Shown: positions 6,478 through 8,548 of the stretch, in pieces
Layout of the letters: every line of letters begins with the position of its first letter
Position numbering within the stretch: the stretch's first letter is position 1
Assembly (NCBI GenBank): GCA_902496185.1
Contig: CABUZX010000029.1
Span: 1-8,548 of the forward strand
Direction of reading: 5' to 3'
From: an uncultured Subdoligranulum sp.
GTDB lineage: Bacteria; Bacillota; Clostridia; Christensenellales; CAG-314
Length of the DNA stretch: 8,548 nucleotides
Position numbers and translations under genes: made by a program
Notes under the pieces: model-generated
Database searches by the model: none
Seen by the model: only the letters and a program-made list of their open reading frames with translations
Told to the model about the DNA's origin: nothing

Positions 6478-6509
6478 AAAAAACGACAGGTCGAAACCTG
6501 TCGTTTTTT
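6478..6509 (-). terminator. Terminator of tRNA-Gly (bidirectional hairpin)
   Basis: A near-perfect dyad: the A-run 6478-6483, CGACAGGT paired with ACCTGTCG (6484-6491 with 6496-6503), and the T-run 6504-6509. On the minus strand the loop reads TTCG, a stable UUCG tetraloop, followed by TTTTTT. It lies one base beyond the tRNA CCA end. On the plus strand it can also stop transcripts coming from the permease side. Confidence 0.9.
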
Positions 6510-6510
6510 C

Positions 6511-6584
6511 TGGAGCGGGTGAAGGGAATCGAACCCTCCTATCAAGCTTGGGAAGCTCGCATTCTACCAATGAACTACACCCGC
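6511..6584 (-). tRNA. tRNA-Gly, anticodon CCC
   Basis: The reverse strand folds as a complete 74-nt cloverleaf. The acceptor GCGGGTG pairs with CACCCGC, the D arm is GTTC/GAAT, the anticodon stem is CGAGC/GCTTG with loop TTCCCAA, and the T arm is GAGGG/CCCTT with loop TTCGATT. The discriminator is T and the CCA end is encoded (6511-6513). The anticodon is CCC (on the plus strand GGG at 6550-6552), reading GGG. The body, starting GCGGGTGTAGTTCA and ending CACCCGCTCCA, is typical of bacillus/clostridium tRNA-Gly. It is a single-gene transcript with its own promoter and terminator. Confidence 0.96.
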
Positions 6585-6612
6585 AAAATATTCAACATTT
6601 TTTGTCAACAGC

Positions 6613-6641
6613 ATAATACCATACTTTTTGCAAAATTGCAA
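6613..6641 (-). promoter_or_regulatory. Promoter of tRNA-Gly
   Basis: The reverse strand has TTGCAA (6641-6636), a 17-base spacer and TATTAT (6618-6613) preceded by TGG, an extended -10. The predicted start near 6606 leaves about 22 nt of 5' leader for RNase P to remove. Confidence 0.65.
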
Positions 6642-6755
6642 AGACATAAAACAGTTTTTTTGCACTTTAATGACAAAAATCTAAAAGCCAAAAATTAACT
6701 TTTGCAAAAAACCCCAAAAAAGGTAAAAAATTGTTTAAATAATCAATATTTTGTA

Positions 6756-6784
6756 TTGCTTTTGAATTTTGTTTTTGCTATAAT
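6756..6784 (+). promoter_or_regulatory. Promoter of the M18 aminopeptidase gene
   Basis: TTGCTT (6756-6761), a 17-base spacer and a perfect TATAAT (6779-6784) preceded by TGC, an extended -10. The predicted start near 6791 gives a leader of about 76 nt. It also shows that the in-frame ATG at 6795 would be almost at the 5' end of the mRNA, against its use. Confidence 0.78.
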
Positions 6785-6866
6785 AATATAAGGTATGGGA
6801 AAAGTTTTATTTAAAATACTTTTTGTACCTCAAAACAAAAAAACCAAAATTAAAGGAGAACATATT

Positions 6867-8264
6867 ATGAGCGAAAAGACAAAAGGACAATTACTTAAGG
6901 AACAATTGTGCTGGGACATCAAAAATATCGCAAAAACCGCTCCGGAGCAAATCGCCTTGGCGCAGGAATTTTGCGAAGGTTACAAAGATTTTTTAGACAA
7001 GGGCAAAACCGAGCGCGAATGTGTTGATTACGCAGTAAAAAAGCTCGTTGACGCAGGATACACCGTATTTGACCCCAAAAAAGCTTACAAAGCAGGCGAC
7101 AAGGTCTATTTTGTAAACCGCCAAAAGGCAGTAGTTGCAACCACCTTTGGACAAAAGCCCCTTACCGAAGGCACACGACTCAATTTTGCGCACATTGACT
7201 CACCGCGTTTGGACCTCAAGCCCAACCCAATGTACGAAAAATCCGATATTGCTTACCTCAAAACGCACTATTACGGCGGAGTAAGAAAGTATCAATGGAC
7301 TTGTATTCCTCTTGCAATGCACGGCGTAATTATGAAGGCTGACGGCACAGCTGTCAACGTTTGCATAGGCGAAGAACCGGGCGACCCCGTATTTGTTATT
7401 ACCGATTTGTTGCCACACCTTGCGGGCGAACAAAGCAAACGCACCCTTTCTGAAGGTATCAAGGGCGAAGAACTCAATATTGTTTTTGGTTCTCTCCCGT
7501 TTGAAGAAAAGGATATTAAAGAACCCGTCAAACTTTTGGCGCTTAAACTTCTTAACGAAAAATACGGCATAGTAGAAAAAGACTTTGTACGCGCAGAAAT
7601 CGAAATCGTACCCGCAGCAAAGGCCGCTGACGTTGGTCTCGATCGCGGATTTGTAGGCGCGGCAGGTCAAGACGACAGAGTTTGCGCTTATCCTGCGCTT
7701 ATTGCGGAAATTGAATCCAAAACGCCACTTTATACCACCATTACCGCATTGGTCGATAAGGAAGAAATCGGCTCTGTTGGCCCAACCGGTCTTAACAGCG
7801 ACTTTATTCTTCATTATATCGAATACCTTGCTCAAAACGCAGGCGTAGATTATAAGGACGTTTGCAAAAACGCTATATGTATGAGCAGTGACGTAAACGC
7901 GGCGTTTGACCCAACCTTCCCGTCCGTTCACGATCCGTTGAATGCAAGCTATGCAGGCAAGGGTTGCGTTGTTACAAAGTACACCGGAGCAAGAGGCAAG
8001 AGCGGTAGCAACGACGCGTCTGCAGAACTTATGCAAAAAGTTGTAGCAATGCTTGATGCAGAAAACGTTTATTGGCAAATCGGTGAACTCGGCGCAGTAG
8101 ACGTCGGTGGCGGTGGCACTGTTGCCGCTTACGTGGCGCATATGAATATCGACACGGTTGACGTGGGAGTACCCGTACTCAGTATGCACTCACCGTTTGA
8201 ACTTGTTTCTAAACTCGATATCTACAATGCATATAAAGCATACCTCGCTTTTTATAAGTATTAA
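6867..8264 (+). CDS. M18-family zinc aminopeptidase (aspartyl aminopeptidase type)
   Basis: This 465-residue cytosolic metallopeptidase removes N-terminal residues, in this family often Asp or Glu, from peptides. The two-zinc site motifs are all present (numbered from the ATG at 6867): FAHIDSPRLDLKP with His109 and Asp111, GQDDRVCAYP with Asp269/270, DKEEIGSVGPTG with Glu299 and Glu300, CMSSDVNAAFDP with Asp342, and MHSPFELVSKLD with His441. The tail KLDIYNAYKAYLAFYK is typical of M18. Length and order match the longer clostridial M18 proteins. The frame extends to an ATG at 6795, but AAAGGAG ends 8 bases before 6867, and the conserved N-terminus (KGQLLKEQLCWDIKN) begins there. It stands alone: own promoter, then an intergenic repeat and a terminator. 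Assignment to the apeA or apeB type is not settled here. Confidence 0.96.
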   Translation: MSEKTKGQLLKEQLCWDIKNIAKTAPEQIALAQEFCEGYKDFLDKGKTERECVDYAVKKLVDAGYTVFDPKKAYKAGDKVYFVNRQKAVVATTFGQKPLTEGTRLNFAHIDSPRLDLKPNPMYEKSDIAYLKTHYYGGVRKYQWTCIPLAMHGVIMKADGTAVNVCIGEEPGDPVFVITDLLPHLAGEQSKRTLSEGIKGEELNIVFGSLPFEEKDIKEPVKLLALKLLNEKYGIVEKDFVRAEIEIVPAAKAADVGLDRGFVGAAGQDDRVCAYPALIAEIESKTPLYTTITALVDKEEIGSVGPTGLNSDFILHYIEYLAQNAGVDYKDVCKNAICMSSDVNAAFDPTFPSVHDPLNASYAGKGCVVTKYTGARGKSGSNDASAELMQKVVAMLDAENVYWQIGELGAVDVGGGGTVAAYVAHMNIDTVDVGVPVLSMHSPFELVSKLDIYNAYKAYLAFYKY

Positions 8265-8272
8265 TATAACTT

Positions 8273-8370
8273 GAGATACTTCGCTTGCGCTCAGTATGAC
8301 AATGACGGTCATTCTGAGATGGACGGTCAAAGACGGACAATCGAAGAATCTCTATCTATACGGTCATTCT
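8273..8370. repeat. Palindromic intergenic repeat (GAGATnCTTCG...CTCAGnATGAC type)
   Basis: The left arm has GAGATACTTCG (8273-8283) and CTCAGTATGAC (8290-8300). The right arm has their complements GTCATTCTGAG (8308-8318) and CGAAGAATCTC (8342-8352), each with one mismatch. The two right-arm blocks are 23 bases apart and the left ones 6, so the right arm carries about 17 extra bases. Those bases contain GACGGTCA-like repeats (8304, 8322, and GACGGACA at 8332), and ACGGTCATTCT recurs at 8360-8370. The core resembles a palindromic repeat seen between genes in many bacterial genomes. It lies 8 bases after the aminopeptidase stop and codes for nothing. Confidence 0.7.
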
Positions 8371-8375
8371 AAATT

Positions 8376-8407
8376 AAAACCCCCGACTCACCAAGTCGGG
8401 GGTTTTT
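8376..8407. terminator. Intrinsic terminator after the aminopeptidase gene
   Basis: The strong 9-bp GC-rich stem CCCCCGACT/AGTCGGGGG (8380-8388 with 8394-8402) has a CACCA loop, four A before it and five T after it. It stops the plus-strand aminopeptidase transcript. With a TTTTAATTT tail on the other strand it may also serve the convergent gene that ends at 8441. Confidence 0.92.
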
Positions 8408-8440
8408 GTATGTAAAGTATTTTTTGTTGTTTTTTATTTG

Positions 8441-8548
8441 TTAAACCATGCGTTGCCATACGGCGTAAAGTACCGTTCCATAATCTATCGCTCCGTCTGC
8501 GACTTCTTGCATAGTATACTCTACGTCTCCTCCGTAAACCGTTGTCCA
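8441..8548 (-). CDS. C-terminal end of a repeat-type surface protein (partial)
   Basis: The reverse strand is open from the window edge to TAA at 8443-8441, giving 35 residues: VYGGDVEYTMQEVADG, then AIDYGTVLYAVWQRMV. The ending G-T-V-L-Y-A-V-W is the hallmark close of the Listeria-Bacteroides (InlB B-type, Flg_new) repeat, which usually ends in D-x-T-L-Y-A-x-W. Such repeats occur in secreted or surface-bound proteins of Firmicutes. No LPxTG sorting signal or membrane anchor follows, so any attachment must be elsewhere in the protein. The size and the start are unknown, and the match rests on a short segment. The convergent layout and the shared terminator at 8376-8407 support a real gene end. 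Confidence 0.6.
   Translation of the reverse strand, partial: WTTVYGGDVEYTMQEVADGAIDYGTVLYAVWQRMV

Noticed and set aside
6417..6698. Plus-strand open frame of 93 codons across the tRNA-Gly gene
   Set aside because: It runs through the terminator hairpin and antisense to a complete tRNA, so it is not a gene.
6795..6866. Upstream in-frame ATG giving 24 extra residues on the aminopeptidase
   Set aside because: It lies only about 4 bases from the predicted transcription start, while the ATG at 6867 has a strong AAAGGAG at the right distance.
7200..8189. Long open frame (329 codons) on the minus strand inside the aminopeptidase gene
   Set aside because: It is fully antisense to a gene with all M18 zinc motifs, has no ribosome binding site I can support, and its translation matches no family I recognise. 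It arises from codon bias of the real gene.

Overview
The window looks like chromosomal DNA of an AT-rich, low-GC Gram-positive anaerobe of the Clostridia (Firmicutes) type. The reasons are strong AGGAGG-type ribosome binding sites, near-consensus sigma-A promoters almost all with 17-bp spacers, A/T-flanked intrinsic terminators, a clostridial-style feoA-feoA-feoB-Cys-rich-protein cluster, and a C-terminus resembling the Listeria-Bacteroides repeat. The species cannot be named from the sequence.

Layout. (1) 1-212, minus: start of rpsF (ribosomal protein S6), running off the left edge, with its promoter and a structured leader. (2) 490-1026, plus: hpt, hypoxanthine phosphoribosyltransferase, divergent from rpsF with its own promoter. 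A bidirectional terminator (1046-1081) separates it from the convergent iron operon. (3) 4394 down to 1142, minus: a four-gene ferrous-iron uptake operon, feoA2 - feoA1 - feoB - small Cys-rich membrane protein. FeoB carries an insertion of roughly 110-120 residues after its first membrane helix. (4) 4395-4622: divergent control region with a consensus feo promoter, a tetR promoter and two ATGAA/TTCAT dyads. (5) 4623-6269, plus: a TetR-family repressor and an AEC-family permease, probably one transcript. (6) 6270-6510: no gene seen, but several overlapping inverted repeats that may form a structured RNA, ending in a terminator hairpin. (7) 6511-6584, minus: tRNA-Gly(CCC) with its own promoter and terminator. 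(8) 6867-8264, plus: an M18-family zinc aminopeptidase. (9) 8273-8370: a palindromic intergenic repeat, then a bidirectional terminator. (10) 8441-8548, minus: the last 35 codons of a protein that looks like a repeat-bearing surface protein.

Most genes are ordinary housekeeping or transport functions. The parts that deserve attention are the FeoB extracytoplasmic insertion with its internal repeat, the TetR-facing feo control region without an obvious Fur box, the structured gene-less stretch before the tRNA, and the palindromic repeat after the aminopeptidase. I see no CRISPR array, phage, transposase or defence system here.
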